A stretch of 64,000 nucleotides of DNA from Desulfonatronum thioautotrophicum (GTDB lineage: Bacteria > Desulfobacterota > Desulfovibrionia > Desulfovibrionales > Desulfonatronaceae), in contig NZ_KN882169.1 in NCBI RefSeq assembly GCF_000934745.1, positions 393,371-457,370 on the forward strand, in the 5' to 3' direction. The position numbers and the translations under genes were made by a program. The notes under the pieces are model-generated. The model made no database searches. It worked only from the letters and a program-made list of their open reading frames with translations, and was not told where the DNA came from. Shown piece after piece: positions 24,467 to 35,413 of the stretch. How positions within the stretch are numbered: the stretch's first letter is position 1; every line of letters starts with the position of its first letter.

Positions 24467-27400
24467 TCACTGCGATGTGATTTTCCTCAGGTACCGTAAG
24501 CAGGCTTCGCGGCCATCATGCCAATGAATGATTTTATCCACGGATTTAAACCGGCCGTCATTGTGGTTTTGCTCAAAGGTCCCAACACGGACGTTATCCG
24601 CTACACCATCCGATTTCACATCCGCGCAAATTCCGCAGGGATGATCCGTCCCCTGAATGTGATCATGACAGGATTTTCCCACCAGACCCTCACCGAATAC
24701 ACGCTCCATGGCCTTGTTGGCATAGAGAATTTCATGGGTCTTTTTGTCCGCGGCATAGATGCACTCGTCGATGTCGTCAAACCAGTTGAAAATCTGCATC
24801 CGCTCGGCACGCAGGGCAGTCTCGGCCTTTTTTAGTTCCGTGATATCCTGGCAGGAACCAATATAGCCAATGAAGGCGCCCCCAGAGGAGAACCGCGGAT
24901 GGCCCTGGTCCAGAATCCAACGGTATTCACCGTCATGCCGACGTAACCGACATTCCACTTCAAAAGGTTCGCGGCGATCAAAGGCATCGGAGTATCGTAG
25001 GAGACATTGCTCCTTATCCTCGGGATGGATGCCTTCGGCCCACCCGTCGCCCAATTCCTGATCCAGGTTTTTCCCGGTGAAGGCCAGCCAGGGATCGTTG
25101 AACCAGGTGCGCAACTTATCCGGGCCGGACATCCAGATCAGCGCCGGCGAGGTGTTGACCACCGCGGCAAAACGCTGTTCGGATTCCCGGAGTTCCTGTT
25201 CCACAGTCTTCAATCTGGTGATGTCCACGAAAGTGAGCACGGTCCCGGAGTAAACATTGGGACCAACCAGGTAGGGCGTGATCCGCATCAGATACCAACG
25301 ATTTCCCTGGCTACGCACCTCGGCCTCGATCATCTCCGAATTTTCCTGGACGTTGTGAATCATCTCCAGCAGGTCCACATCCTCCAGAAAGTGGACGATG
25401 TGCGATATGGGACGGCCGATATCCTTGTCCATCAACCGAAACAGTTCAGTGACTTTTGGTGAAAAGCGCCTGACCTCCAGATTCTCGTCCAATAACAGTT
25501 TGCCGACCATGGAGGCAACCAGCAGATTGTTTACGTCGTGGTTCAATTCGGTCAGCTCAATGATCCGGTTCTGGTATTCGGCGTTGACCGTGTACAGTTC
25601 CTCGTTTGTGGACTGGAGTTCCTCGTTGGTGGCCTGCAACTCCTCGTTGCTGGCCACGAGCTCCTCGTTGGTAGCCTGTAGCTCCTCATTGGAAGTTTCC
25701 AACTCCTCTATGGTAGCCTGGAGATTTTCCCGGGAAAACTGAAGCTCCTGCTCCAGGTCCGTAATGCGCTGCTCCGCCTCCAGGCTCAAATCACAGGGAG
25801 TGTCTTTCAGGGCATCATTCGCTGTGGGAGGAGATGAAGTCGCCTCCTCAATAAGCACGGCGACCAGAGGAGCCTGTCCCTTGGACATCGGGAGCGGAAC
25901 AAAGCGGAGGTTGACGGTTCGGGACATGTTGCCCGAAGAAGTAGGCAAATTGTGGAATAAGACATCCCGGCCCTGGCGAAAAACCTTCTGGATGCCTGTC
26001 GCTATGGGGATGGAGAGCTGCCTGGTTGTCATCTTGGTCACATTTAGGGTCGGTTTGCCTGAGGGCAGACGCAGGTATCCTTCACTGTCGCCGATGATGT
26101 GCAAGACATCCATCTGTTCGCTAACAATCAAAGCCAGAGGAATGTATTTTCCGCTGACAGCGTCTAAGAAGCGCTCCAAAACCTTGTCTGGATCACCGGA
26201 TTGCAGGGACTTGCGGGCTGCGGCAAATTGGCCTTTGACCTCCTGGACCCGGGTGTCGGAAACCGCCAACTGCATCGGACCGCCAACCCGCTTCATCCGC
26301 CCTTTGGATTGATACAATTTCCACTTGTGATCCAAAGGGGCGAAAAACTCTGTCATGTCGCCGATGGTTTCACTGGTGCCCAAAAAGAGCAGACCAGCAG
26401 GGTTCAAGGAAAAATTGAAAAACTCAAAAACTTTCTGCTGCAATGAGGGTTGGAGGTAGATCAACAGGTTGCGACAAGAAATCAAGCTGATATTGGTGAA
26501 GGGCGGATCCTTGATCAGATTGTGCTGGGCAAATACCACCATCTCTCGGATAGTTCGCGAAATCTGAAAGTGTTCATCGCGTCTGTGGAAGTTCTTGGCC
26601 AGGCGCTGGGGGGAAACATCCGCGGCGATGCTTTCCGGATAAACGCCGTTGGCGGCAAAATGAATGGCGTCCCGGTCGATATCCGTGGCAAATATCTTGA
26701 TATCCCGACTTATCTCCAGTTCCTCCAGGCATTCACGGGCCAGAATAGCCAAGCTGTAGGCCTCTTCCCCGGTGGAACACCCAGCCACCCAGAAACGGAT
26801 CTCCCGGGCATCCACGTTCTTGATCAGTTCCCTGAGCCATTTTTCTCCAAGAATTTCATAAGCCTGCGAGTCGCGAAAAAAGCTGGTCACGCCGATGAGC
26901 AGTTCCCGGAACAGGGCCGTTGCTTCCCCGGCATAGTTGCCCATGAAGGCGACGTAATCCTTGATGTCCTTGACCTGGTTGATGGTCATCCGCCGTTCGA
27001 TCCGGCGGTTGACAGTACTGGGCTTGTAATACGTGAAGTCGACCTTGAACCGTTCACGCAGGATGGAAAAAATCCGGGTCAGTCCGTCCTCTTCCTTGAA
27101 AAGCCTCTCCGCACGCTCGGCTTTGCTCACGTACGGATGCTTGACCCAATTCAACAGCTGACCCGGCATCTCCTCCGGCGGAAGAATGAAGTCGCAGAGT
27201 CCGGTGGAGATCGCCGCACGGGGCATGCCGTCGAACTTGGCGCTCTCCTCGCTTTGCACCATGATCATCCCGCCGAACTCCTTGATGACCCGGACACCGC
27301 GCATTCCATCACTGCCTGTGCCGGAAAGAATGATCGCCACCGCCCGTTCGCTTTGGTCTTCGGCCAGGGACTTTAGGAAAACATCGATGGGCAGGTTGAT

Positions 27401-27754
27401 ACCGCGGGTATGGTCCTGTTCGGAAAGCAACAATTTGCCGTGAAAAATGCTCAGATTCTTCTTGGGTGGAATCAGGTAAACATTGTCCGCCTCGACCCGC
27501 ATGCCCTCCTCGACGCGATGCACCGGCATCTTGGTCTTTTTGGACAGCAGTTCCTTCATCAGGCTTTTGTAGTCCGGGGAAAGATGCTGCACCACGATAA
27601 AACCCAATCCGCTGTCCGGAGCCATGTTCATGAAGAAGGCTTCGATGGCCTCCAATCCTCCAGCGGAAGCGCCAATGGCCACATAATGGGTTGGAGACGA
27701 ATCCCGCGAGCTTTTTTTCGGACTTTGGCTTGAAGACCTATCTGAATCGGACAT
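24467..27754 (-). CDS. CheB-CheR fusion with coiled coil and PAS domains
   Basis: The protein has 1095 residues. Residues 22-200 are a CheB methylesterase with the triad Ser30 (GASAGG), His57 (VQHLSP) and Asp149 (GTGSDGMRG), but no receiver domain in front. About 215-490 is a CheR methyltransferase with [15 protein letters not shown] and NLLIYLQ. About 655-735 is a heptad-type coiled coil built of repeats such as NEELQAT. Then come three PAS units (about 735-850, 855-975, 985-1090). Such fusions are known in soil and sediment bacteria and are thought to link methylation chemistry to kinase control. No chemoreceptor or CheA genes are in the window. The following PAS kinase is the probable partner. 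Confidence 0.93.
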   Translation of the reverse strand: MSDSDRSSSQSPKKSSRDSSPTHYVAIGASAGGLEAIEAFFMNMAPDSGLGFIVVQHLSPDYKSLMKELLSKKTKMPVHRVEEGMRVEADNVYLIPPKKNLSIFHGKLLLSEQDHTRGINLPIDVFLKSLAEDQSERAVAIILSGTGSDGMRGVRVIKEFGGMIMVQSEESAKFDGMPRAAISTGLCDFILPPEEMPGQLLNWVKHPYVSKAERAERLFKEEDGLTRIFSILRERFKVDFTYYKPSTVNRRIERRMTINQVKDIKDYVAFMGNYAGEATALFRELLIGVTSFFRDSQAYEILGEKWLRELIKNVDAREIRFWVAGCSTGEEAYSLAILARECLEELEISRDIKIFATDIDRDAIHFAANGVYPESIAADVSPQRLAKNFHRRDEHFQISRTIREMVVFAQHNLIKDPPFTNISLISCRNLLIYLQPSLQQKVFEFFNFSLNPAGLLFLGTSETIGDMTEFFAPLDHKWKLYQSKGRMKRVGGPMQLAVSDTRVQEVKGQFAAARKSLQSGDPDKVLERFLDAVSGKYIPLALIVSEQMDVLHIIGDSEGYLRLPSGKPTLNVTKMTTRQLSIPIATGIQKVFRQGRDVLFHNLPTSSGNMSRTVNLRFVPLPMSKGQAPLVAVLIEEATSSPPTANDALKDTPCDLSLEAEQRITDLEQELQFSRENLQATIEELETSNEELQATNEELVASNEELQATNEELQSTNEELYTVNAEYQNRIIELTELNHDVNNLLVASMVGKLLLDENLEVRRFSPKVTELFRLMDKDIGRPISHIVHFLEDVDLLEMIHNVQENSEMIEAEVRSQGNRWYLMRITPYLVGPNVYSGTVLTFVDITRLKTVEQELRESEQRFAAVVNTSPALIWMSGPDKLRTWFNDPWLAFTGKNLDQELGDGWAEGIHPEDKEQCLLRYSDAFDRREPFEVECRLRRHDGEYRWILDQGHPRFSSGGAFIGYIGSCQDITELKKAETALRAERMQIFNWFDDIDECIYAADKKTHEILYANKAMERVFGEGLVGKSCHDHIQGTDHPCGICADVKSDGVADNVRVGTFEQNHNDGRFKSVDKIIHWHDGREACLRYLRKITSQ

Positions 27755-27805
27755 AAGGATGACTCGTGTGAGAAGTTGTGGATCAGGAAATGAAATCAGG
27801 AGCGC

Positions 27806-29509
27806 TCAGGATGTTTTCTTGCCTTCAGCAGCCTGGACTTTGGCCCAGGTGTCCCGCAGGGAAATAATCCGGTTGAAAATCAATTCATCCGGGGTGCTGT
27901 CCACAGGATCCACGCTGAAATACCCCAGGCGCTCGAACTGCCATCGACTGCCGGATTCCGCACCGGCCAAGTGCGGTTCCACCCGGCACCCCTCAAGGAC
28001 CTCCAGAGAGTTCGGATTGATGTTGGCGCGGAAGTCCTTGCCCTCTGGGGCCTCGTTGGGGTTGGCCGTGGTGAAAAGGTGGTCGTAGATCCGCACCCGA
28101 GCTGGATTGGCAGTCTGGGCGCAAACCCAGTGCAGTGTGGCCTTGACCTTGCGTCCATCAGGCGTTCCGCCCCCGCGGGAGGCTGGATCGTAGGTGCAAC
28201 GCAGTTCCACGATCTCTCCTTGGTCGTTTTTGATCACTTCTCGGCAGGTGATATAGTATCCATAGCGTAATCGCACCTCTCTTCCCGGAGCCAGGCGATA
28301 GAATTTCTTGGGCGGCTCCTCCATGAAGTCGTCTTGTTCGATATACAGTTCCCGGGCAAATGGAATTGTTCGGTTACCCATGTCCGGATTTTCCGGGTGC
28401 AGGGGCGCTTCCAGTTCTTCCACCTGCCCTTCCGGATAGTTGGTGATCACCACCTTGAGGGGGCGCAGCACGGCCATCACCCGCGGAGCACGGACATTAA
28501 GCACATCTCGGATACAGTGTTCCAGCAGGGAGATGTCCACCATGGAGTCGGCCCTGGCCACACCGATCCGGTCGCAGAAATTGCGCAGCGCTTGCGGCGG
28601 CACGCCACGCCGACGCATGCCGGAAATTGTCGGCATGCGTGGATCATCCCAGCCACTGACGATTTTGTCCCGGACAAGCTGGATCAATTTGCGTTTGCTG
28701 AGCACGGTATAGCTCAGATTCAGCCTGGCGAATTCAATCTGTTCTGGGTGACATGGGGTTTCCAGGGTATCCAGGAACCAGTGGTACAAGGGGCGATTGT
28801 TCTCAAATTCCAGGGTGCAGATGGAATGGGTGACGCCTTCGATGGAGTCAGAAAGACAGTGGGCAAAGTCGTACATGGGGTAAATGCACCAGACGTCTCC
28901 GGTGCGGTGGTGGACGGCCTTTTTGATCCGGTAGATCACCGGATCGCGCAGGCTGACATTGGGCGAGGCCATGTCGATCTTGGCCCGAAGCACATGGCCC
29001 CCCTCTTCGAACTCCCCGGCACGCATCCGTGCGAAAAGATCCAGGTTTTCCGCAACGTCCCGATTCCGATATGGGCTGTCCCGGCCCGGCTCGGTCAGTG
29101 TGCCACGATACGCCCGGATTTCTTCGGTGCTCAAGCTGCAGACATAGGCTTTGCCTCGGCGAATTAAGGCCACGGCAAAATCATGCAGTCGATCAAAATA
29201 GTCCGAGGCGAAAAACAGGTTTTCACCCCAGTCAAAACCCAGCCAACGGACGTCACGTTTGATGGATTCGACATACTCCACGTCCTCCTTGATCGGATTG
29301 GTGTCGTCGAACCGCAGATGACAGGCTCCGTTGAACTCTCGAGCCAAGCCAAAATTCAGACAGATGGATTTGGCATGTCCGATATGCAGGTAGCCATTGG
29401 GTTCCGGAGGAAAGCGGGTAATCACGTGGCCGTTGTTTTTACCGGTCCGTTGATCTTCCTCCACGATGGTTTTGATAAAATTGGAGGCAATTGCGGTGGC
29501 GTTCATCAT
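27806..29509 (-). CDS. glnS: Glutaminyl-tRNA synthetase
   Basis: This class I synthetase charges tRNA-Gln with glutamine. HIGH appears as [15 protein letters not shown] near residues 35-49 and the KMSKS-type motif as [28 protein letters not shown] and [17 protein letters not shown] are GlnRS (rather than GluRS) blocks, and the C-terminal anticodon-binding beta barrels are present. AAGGAG stands 7 bases before ATG 29509, so this ATG (or the next at 29506) is chosen rather than the GTG at 29518. It starts 5 bases after the DsbA-like gene. Confidence 0.95.
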   Translation of the reverse strand: MMNATAIASNFIKTIVEEDQRTGKNNGHVITRFPPEPNGYLHIGHAKSICLNFGLAREFNGACHLRFDDTNPIKEDVEYVESIKRDVRWLGFDWGENLFFASDYFDRLHDFAVALIRRGKAYVCSLSTEEIRAYRGTLTEPGRDSPYRNRDVAENLDLFARMRAGEFEEGGHVLRAKIDMASPNVSLRDPVIYRIKKAVHHRTGDVWCIYPMYDFAHCLSDSIEGVTHSICTLEFENNRPLYHWFLDTLETPCHPEQIEFARLNLSYTVLSKRKLIQLVRDKIVSGWDDPRMPTISGMRRRGVPPQALRNFCDRIGVARADSMVDISLLEHCIRDVLNVRAPRVMAVLRPLKVVITNYPEGQVEELEAPLHPENPDMGNRTIPFARELYIEQDDFMEEPPKKFYRLAPGREVRLRYGYYITCREVIKNDQGEIVELRCTYDPASRGGGTPDGRKVKATLHWVCAQTANPARVRIYDHLFTTANPNEAPEGKDFRANINPNSLEVLEGCRVEPHLAGAESGSRWQFERLGYFSVDPVDSTPDELIFNRIISLRDTWAKVQAAEGKKTS

Positions 29510-29514
29510 TATGA

Positions 29515-30342
29515 TCACTCCTTGTCAGTCCGTGTGCCGGACGCATCTCGTGACATGGCCAACTCGATAACTCGCTGAAATTCCGACATTGGCACGGCCC
29601 CACGCAGAGGAATGCCATTGACCAAAAACATGGGAGTACCGCTGAAGCCGAATCTGCGGGCCTCCTCCATGTCTGCCTGAATCACTCCGGCCAGTTCCGG
29701 ATGTCTTCGGTCCGCAGCGAATTGCTCCGGGTCGATGTCCAGCCCGGAAATAATTTCCTGGAGCACGATCTCGGCACCACCACCCCGCAACCGGCCTTGT
29801 TGCTGGAATAGCCGGTTATGCAGCTCCCATGCGGCTTCATGGCTTTGCAGGGCCACGGCTTCGAAGGCCAGGGCCAACTCATGGGAAATTGGGTTCAGAG
29901 GCAGATGCTTGAAAACGAGACGTAATCTTCCATTTTGTTCTCGGGCCATCAGGTGTTTGACGGTTTCCGTGGCCTGGCTGCAGTACGGACACAGAAAATC
30001 CGAGTATTCAACAATGGTCACCGGAGCATCAGGATTGCCACGAATGGGGCGTTCAAGAGAAATGGCCGGATGACGATCCATGGCCAAGTCGGCCTGTTCC
30101 TGTCGACGCTGATCAGCTTCCCGCTTGATAGCCACGGCCTGTTCCAGAATTTCAATAAGTTCCAGAGGGTGGTCGCGCAGTACGTCCAGGATCAGGTCCG
30201 GATGGGCACTGAGCAACTCCTGGAGCATCAAGCGCTCCTCGGGTTGTTCAGAGGTGTCGCTATGAGCGGTATCAGGTCGAACCCAGCCAAGCAGAGCCAC
30301 GACCAGAAACAAAAAAACAAAATAAGAGGAGAATTTCTTCAT
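29515..30342 (-). CDS. DsbA-family thiol-disulfide oxidoreductase, secreted
   Basis: The protein has 275 residues from ATG 30342 (a TTG at 30354 is too close to the AGGAG site). It has a signal peptide ([19 protein letters not shown]), then a helical N-terminal extension rich in Glu/Gln/Arg at about 40-90. The thioredoxin-like domain follows with [14 protein letters not shown] (active site C-P-Y-C), FKHLPLN, and the cis-Pro loop in [14 protein letters not shown]. It resembles ScsC/DsbG-like DsbA proteins that oxidise or reduce periplasmic thiols. It is co-transcribed with glnS, from which its function seems unrelated. Confidence 0.9.
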   Translation of the reverse strand: MKKFSSYFVFLFLVVALLGWVRPDTAHSDTSEQPEERLMLQELLSAHPDLILDVLRDHPLELIEILEQAVAIKREADQRRQEQADLAMDRHPAISLERPIRGNPDAPVTIVEYSDFLCPYCSQATETVKHLMAREQNGRLRLVFKHLPLNPISHELALAFEAVALQSHEAAWELHNRLFQQQGRLRGGGAEIVLQEIISGLDIDPEQFAADRRHPELAGVIQADMEEARRFGFSGTPMFLVNGIPLRGAVPMSEFQRVIELAMSRDASGTRTDKE

Positions 30343-30443
30343 TGAATTAGGCAACTCCTGTTTGAAATCATACTCGGTTCAAGGCCATGTTGTCCCTGTA
30401 AGCGGCAAACACGAGCCCCTTGTAGAAAAAGCACTTTGTCACA

Positions 30444-31445
30444 TTAAAACAGCTCGGAAACAACCATGATCAAGAGAACCACCGCAATGAACATGAACAG
30501 GACATGGACCAGCATCAGTCCCTTCAGGCGCATGGGGTTTTGGCTTCGGACGAGGGGCAGCAGACTCAACCAGGCTGTCAGTGAAATAGCGAGATACGCC
30601 AGCATGGCCGGGAAAGCCGGAGAGCCGGGAAGCGCCGCCAGGGCTGCACGAATCCACTGGCTCACTTCCTGAATCGCCAAGTCAGCCCAGGCCTGGTTTA
30701 TGCTCAGGCTCAGATACAGTGCTCCGGCCCAAAAAACCTGCACAATCCCGGAACTCAACGCCCGCAGAGCACAGGCCCGGGCGGCCCATCCGTAGTAGTC
30801 CCGTCCGTAATCCTCACGGCTACGGCGTATGACCAGATACAGCAGCCCCAGGCCGCCAGCCAGGGCCATGCCCAGAAAGAGGGCTTGCGCCCAGACAAGC
30901 CAAACCGTCGGAACGGACAGGAACATCATCGTGGACGAAATGTCCATTCTGGCTGGAGGCGTCTCGGCCTGAACGAGGAAAAGTCCTCCCTGGATGAAAA
31001 GCATCAAGGCGGTCATCCAGGCCAGACAGGCCGCTCCGCCCAGAACAAAATGCCCCGTTGAGCTGCGTTTTTTCCGACGCCAAGTGCGGACAAAAAGCAG
31101 GGACAGCAAGGTCGCCACCAGGGCTGTTTGCCCAGGGATATCGAAGAAAAGATGGTAAAATGCCTGCTGAATTTCGGACACCGGCCATATCTCTCCGATC
31201 CACAACCCCCAACGGGCTGAAACAATCAGCAGCCACGCACCCAGGACAAGCACTCCGAATTCGGTGATTTGCTTGGCCAGCTTGTCCGCGAAAACCCGGG
31301 AGGATTTCCGAAGGCTCGCTGCCGTCAGCAGGGCGACACACATTGCTCCCATGGCCACCAGGCCGGGCAGAAGCAGAAGCGCCGCACCCAGGGCCAGGAA
31401 CAGAGCATCCGGTGCGATCAGAGCCGAAAAGTCTTCCATGCGCAT
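30444..31445 (-). CDS. Polytopic membrane protein of unknown function
   Basis: The protein has 333 residues and eight or nine hydrophobic segments: about 10-40 (two), 62-82, 100-118, 132-155, 175-205, 225-245, 277-298 and 310-331. Loops are short, with basic residues in RTWRRKKRS and VIRRSREDYGRDYYGW. No enzyme motif was recognised. It lies 21 bases after a polyprenyl-phosphate-type glycosyltransferase on the same strand. It may be the partner that flips or uses the lipid-linked sugar, but this is inference from context. Confidence 0.7.
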   Translation of the reverse strand: MRMEDFSALIAPDALFLALGAALLLLPGLVAMGAMCVALLTAASLRKSSRVFADKLAKQITEFGVLVLGAWLLIVSARWGLWIGEIWPVSEIQQAFYHLFFDIPGQTALVATLLSLLFVRTWRRKKRSSTGHFVLGGAACLAWMTALMLFIQGGLFLVQAETPPARMDISSTMMFLSVPTVWLVWAQALFLGMALAGGLGLLYLVIRRSREDYGRDYYGWAARACALRALSSGIVQVFWAGALYLSLSINQAWADLAIQEVSQWIRAALAALPGSPAFPAMLAYLAISLTAWLSLLPLVRSQNPMRLKGLMLVHVLFMFIAVVLLIMVVSELF

Positions 31446-31466
31446 GATCCATAGCTCCCGAACATC

Positions 31467-32396
31467 TTAAAGTTCAATAATTTCGCGAATGATATAGGCC
31501 TTGTCTCGGGATTTTTCGTAATACAATTTCGAGAGCATGTCCGTGAGCAGTCCACTGACAAAAAGCTGCAGTCCGGTGATCACGGAAAAAGCGGAAAGCA
31601 GCGGCCAGACCGTGTGGGACATGTTATGCCCTTGCAGGAACAAAAGTATCGTATAGAGGGAAAAAAGCAGCCCAATGCCCAACATGACCATCCCGGCCCC
31701 GCCCAACAGGTGTAGCGGCCGGACCGCATACTTGTTCCAAAACCAGACCGAAACCATGTCCACAAAGCCTTTCATGGCCCGTTTCCAGTTATACTTGGAT
31801 ACACCGGAAACCCGGGGGCGATGGTTGACCTCCACCTCGCCCACTGTGAACCCCTTGATCTTGAGCAGTGCCGGAATAAAACGATGCATCTCTCCGAAAA
31901 GATTAATGTTTTCAAAGCATTCCCGGCGATAGACTTTCAAGGCACACCCACTGTCATGAATATTGTCCTTGATCAGTAAATCCCGCAACATCCTCGCTCC
32001 ATTGGAAAAAAAACGCTTGGAAAAGTTATCCTTGCGATTCTTGCGCCACCCGGAAACCACATCATAATCATGTTCTTCCAGGTAGGCGATCATCCGAGGA
32101 ATGTCCCGCGGATCATTTTGTCGATCTCCATCCATGGTCACGATGTAGCGATAACGGGCCTGCTTTATCCCGGCGTCAAAAGCCGCGGTCTGACCGAAGT
32201 TGCGACGAAAACGGATGATTTTCGCCGGTGAGCATTCCTTGGCCCGCTTCAGTGTGGCATCCCGGGAACCATCATCCACCAGAATGATCTCGTACACATA
32301 CCCGTTGGCCTCGCAGACCTTCTTGATCTCCCGGTGCAATTCCGCAACGTTGCCCTCTTCATTAAACAAGGGCACTACGACCGACACTTCCGTCAT
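31467..32396 (-). CDS. Glycosyltransferase family 2, polyprenyl-phosphate sugar transferase type
   Basis: The protein has 309 residues from the ATG at 32396. The GT-A domain shows SVVVPLFNEEGNVAEL, IILVDDGSRD, FRRNFGQTAAFDAGI, the DxD-like TMDGDRQNDP and SGCALKVYRRE. Two C-terminal membrane helices follow (GAGMVMLGIGLLFSLYTILL and SAFSVITGLQLFVSGLL). This is the DPM1/ArnC/GtrB layout, in which a nucleotide sugar is moved to undecaprenyl phosphate at the inner membrane. It probably acts with the following membrane protein. The sugar is not predictable. Confidence 0.88.
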   Translation of the reverse strand: MTEVSVVVPLFNEEGNVAELHREIKKVCEANGYVYEIILVDDGSRDATLKRAKECSPAKIIRFRRNFGQTAAFDAGIKQARYRYIVTMDGDRQNDPRDIPRMIAYLEEHDYDVVSGWRKNRKDNFSKRFFSNGARMLRDLLIKDNIHDSGCALKVYRRECFENINLFGEMHRFIPALLKIKGFTVGEVEVNHRPRVSGVSKYNWKRAMKGFVDMVSVWFWNKYAVRPLHLLGGAGMVMLGIGLLFSLYTILLFLQGHNMSHTVWPLLSAFSVITGLQLFVSGLLTDMLSKLYYEKSRDKAYIIREIIEL

Positions 32397-32473
32397 GATG
32401 GCAACCTGCTTGTTGGGATGAGGCAAAAAATCTTGCCTCCATCCTCAGTTTGTTTCTGGATAGTACCGGCTCA

Positions 32474-34822
32474 CTACAATCCCATCCGGTCCAGTACCCG
32501 TTGAAAGCGGTCATGAAATGTTGCGGCCATGAAGGTTGTCCGCCGAACCTGTTGGGATCGGACAACACAATGCCGTACCTGTTCGTCATGGATCAACACC
32601 CTGGCCAAGGCGGCCATGCGTGGGTAATCATGCACGGCATGCAGCAGGGCTCCAGCATCGCCCATGGTCTCGGAAACGGCCGCACGGGCCAAAGCCAACA
32701 CGGGTACGTTGAACCACATGGCCTCGATGAGCGGTACGCCGAATCCTTCATGCTCACTCATGGACCAGAAGAGATGGGCCGTGCGATAACATGAATGCAG
32801 TCCGGGGTCTGGAATGCTTCCGAGAAAGAGCAGGTTGTCTCCCAGACCGAACTTGTCCGCCATCCAGGTCAGGCCGATATAATATGGATCCGCCGGATCA
32901 AATCCTCCCACGAAAATCAGCCGGGCAAAAGGGTCCAGACTCCGGTAGGCGGCAAATGCCCGTATCAGCAGGTCCTGGCGTTTATTTGGAGCCACTCGGC
33001 CCACGAAAAGGATATTTGTGCGTCCGTCCTGGAATCGGGCCATCAGGATCGGGTCTGGCGGGCTGTTCCATTGGGCCGGGTCGACGATCAGCGGCAGAAC
33101 CCCCGGATCGGAAAACCCGGCTTGCACCAGTTCCTGGGCGTTGTACTCAGACACGCCGACACTGAGCGGGAAGCGTTGCGCCAGTGTGCTCAGTTCAGCC
33201 CGTCCACCTTCCAACAGGTCGACACGGGCATCGCTGTAGGGTGCATAGAAATGCGCCGGAGTGATGTTGTGGTAAATCAAGCACTTCGGACCTTGATGCG
33301 CTGCGGCGAACGGGGTCAGATCCGAACCGATGGAATGGTGGTAGATCAGCCCGTCACCTGGCTTAATGCAGCCTTGGTGATAGGGATGGGCCAAATGCCT
33401 GGCCGCCGGATCCAGATGCTCTCCCGGAAGAAAGATTTCCGAGGTAAATCCCTGAGCCGTGAGCTGTTCCCGGATGGCCCGGGCGTAATTGGAAATCGCG
33501 TCACCGAGGCGAAACCCGGCCACGATCTGGTGTATGGCCCGGCCCTGGTCTGCAACCTGAACACACGGGCCATTGTCAACTGCTGAGCATGCATGCAGTC
33601 CCAAGGCCTGCTCGTAGCGGTCCACCACCCGGTCCCAGGAAGCATGCTCCCGGGCATGATCCCGTCCCAGCTGGCCAAGAGCGAGGCGTTGCGTGGGCGA
33701 AGCCGTTGCAACCAGGTCAAAAAGATCGGCCCACTGTTCCAGGGTCTCTGCCAGCCACCCGCCGCCACTTTGGCGGACAACCGTGGCTGTAGCCAGGCAG
33801 CGGCCATGGGCCGCCACCGGTTGCTCACTGAACCAGGCCTCCATGATCACCCGTGAATAGCTCTCGTTCTCGCTGGGATGGAACAAGGCCCGGCACTTGG
33901 CCAGAAGAACGGCCTTCTCTTCCTCGCTTACCAATCCCAGATCCACCACACCGTGCTCGCGGTCGTCGTAGGAGTGGTCACCCGGACCCGCCAGGACCAA
34001 TCGCAACCTGGAATCCGGATGGTGTTTTCGATGAAGGTGGTAGGCCTGAACCAGGAAATCCGTGTTTTTATGCAGATCTCTTCGACCAAGACAAAGCACG
34101 AAGGCGTCCCCGGTCGAATCCAGAATGTGCGTACTGTCCGATCCGGCATGGGGGGCAACCAGTTCCACACCGGCACCGACCAGCACGCCCTTGGGAAGGA
34201 TTCCCGGGCCATACAGTTTTTCCGCCAGGGCTTTTTCCCCGGCAGACAAGTACAAAATCCCCTTGGCCAGGCGAAAAATCCGCTCCACCTGCGGTAGGTA
34301 GGCATAGGCTTCGTCGTGCAGGCAGGGCATCAAATAGGCTCGCTCAGTTACGAGAGGCAATCCATTCAATGTCGGTCCATACAAATATGGTAAAAATATC
34401 ACCGCGGTGTAGTTCCGGCCATGCTTGCTCAAATGATCCAACAGCCCCTGGGCATGGACGCTGTCTGAGGCGAATACCTCCGCGGCATTGCCCGGGACCG
34501 GGCTGACACCCGGCTTGAGCATGTTCCGGTCCAGGCGCAGAAGGTGGCCATTCAAGGCATTAAAGTCATGAAATGAACTGTGGCGCAAGGCAAAGCGTCG
34601 GACCATCAAGCCATCCTCCCCAGTCACGCCTTCGGGATAATGGTTGGCAGCCCAATGGTCTTGAAAGGATCGCCCGCAGGTGGTCAAGACCTCAACAACG
34701 TGCCCCCGAGCCGCAAGCCGGGTGGCCATCTGCCAAGCCTGTTGCTCGGCCCCGCCTTTGAGGTCCTTGCCGAACCAAGGAATGACGATGGCGATGTTTC
34801 GCCCGGTTGGATTGGTTTGCAC
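32474..34822 (-). CDS. Double glycosyltransferase (two GT4 domains in tandem)
   Basis: The protein has 782 residues in two GT-B units. The first (1-about 405) has IAIVIPWFGKDLKGGAEQQA, LCLGRRDLHKNTDFLVQA, VLAGPG and the Ex7E-type motif in SENESYSRVIMEAW. The second (about 420-782) has LGDAISNYARAIREQL, ILFVGRVAPNKRQDLLIRAF and SEHEGFGVPLIEAMW. Both halves keep the EX7E donor-binding motif, so both may be active and add two sugars in sequence. The GTG start at 34822 has no clear ribosome-binding site. It lies 81 bases after the coiled-coil protein gene on the same strand and belongs to the polysaccharide cluster. Confidence 0.88.
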   Translation of the reverse strand: MQTNPTGRNIAIVIPWFGKDLKGGAEQQAWQMATRLAARGHVVEVLTTCGRSFQDHWAANHYPEGVTGEDGLMVRRFALRHSSFHDFNALNGHLLRLDRNMLKPGVSPVPGNAAEVFASDSVHAQGLLDHLSKHGRNYTAVIFLPYLYGPTLNGLPLVTERAYLMPCLHDEAYAYLPQVERIFRLAKGILYLSAGEKALAEKLYGPGILPKGVLVGAGVELVAPHAGSDSTHILDSTGDAFVLCLGRRDLHKNTDFLVQAYHLHRKHHPDSRLRLVLAGPGDHSYDDREHGVVDLGLVSEEEKAVLLAKCRALFHPSENESYSRVIMEAWFSEQPVAAHGRCLATATVVRQSGGGWLAETLEQWADLFDLVATASPTQRLALGQLGRDHAREHASWDRVVDRYEQALGLHACSAVDNGPCVQVADQGRAIHQIVAGFRLGDAISNYARAIREQLTAQGFTSEIFLPGEHLDPAARHLAHPYHQGCIKPGDGLIYHHSIGSDLTPFAAAHQGPKCLIYHNITPAHFYAPYSDARVDLLEGGRAELSTLAQRFPLSVGVSEYNAQELVQAGFSDPGVLPLIVDPAQWNSPPDPILMARFQDGRTNILFVGRVAPNKRQDLLIRAFAAYRSLDPFARLIFVGGFDPADPYYIGLTWMADKFGLGDNLLFLGSIPDPGLHSCYRTAHLFWSMSEHEGFGVPLIEAMWFNVPVLALARAAVSETMGDAGALLHAVHDYPRMAALARVLIHDEQVRHCVVRSQQVRRTTFMAATFHDRFQRVLDRMGL

Positions 34823-34903
34823 GTTGAATCCAGATCAATGAGGGGTGTGGATGTGCTGCAAGTGCCGGATTGAAGTATTCCCAGCAAGCTGGTCGAACCG
34901 GAA

Positions 34904-35413
34904 TCAAGTGAGCGATTTGGAGTGTTCGCGCTGTTCCCGGAGTTCTCGCAGTTCGTTTTCCATTTGCGCCAATGCAGCATGCTGCGCGGTGGAACGGTTT
35001 TGCATGTCCTGGAGGATTTCGACCATTTTCTGCTGCCCGCGCTGGACTTGTTCGTTGAGTTGGCGATTAACGGCCATGGATTCCCGCAGGGCCTTGATCA
35101 GGGCCAGATTTACCCCGCGTTGCTCACGGAAGAGCACTTCGTAGAAACGCAGGATGAATCGGTGTAGAAAACCGAAATATTTCAATGGGAATCGATTCAT
35201 CCTGGCAGGCAGCGCTGTTCTGGCCGGAAAGCACTGCGCCGCTTCATTGACCAAGCCTTCCACATGATAGCTGCGTAAGGCAATGTCATCCTGCAGGGCT
35301 TTGATCATCGGGTCGCCTTGGTCCGCGTTCATTTCCGCCAGTACGGCCTCAATCTTGGCGTTGAGTTCCTCGACGGAGATTCCCGCCACACTGATGTCGG
35401 TGGTTTCAGGCAT
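34904..35413 (-). CDS. Coiled-coil protein of polysaccharide cluster, unknown function
   Basis: The protein has 169 residues and no signal peptide. The N-terminal part has a short acidic helix (SVEELNAKIEAVLAEM). The middle is basic and aromatic (LPARMNRFPLKYFGFLHRF and ILRFYEVLFREQRG). The C-terminal 70 residues form a long coiled coil (NRQLNEQVQRGQQKMVEIL ... MENELRELREQREHSKS). Similar modules are found fused to or next to glycosyltransferases and methyltransferases, where they may scaffold or measure chain length. I do not know its function. Confidence 0.65.
   Translation of the reverse strand: MPETTDISVAGISVEELNAKIEAVLAEMNADQGDPMIKALQDDIALRSYHVEGLVNEAAQCFPARTALPARMNRFPLKYFGFLHRFILRFYEVLFREQRGVNLALIKALRESMAVNRQLNEQVQRGQQKMVEILQDMQNRSTAQHAALAQMENELRELREQREHSKSLT

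Noticed and set aside
25560..25740. Repetitive DNA within the CheB-CheR gene, at first sight a tandem repeat element
   Set aside because: It encodes a heptad coiled coil (NEELQAT-type repeats) usual in this fusion family, so the repetition is explained by the protein.
26450..27376. A 308-codon plus-strand frame
   Set aside because: It is the complement of the CheB-CheR coding region and reads as its shadow, with no motif of its own.
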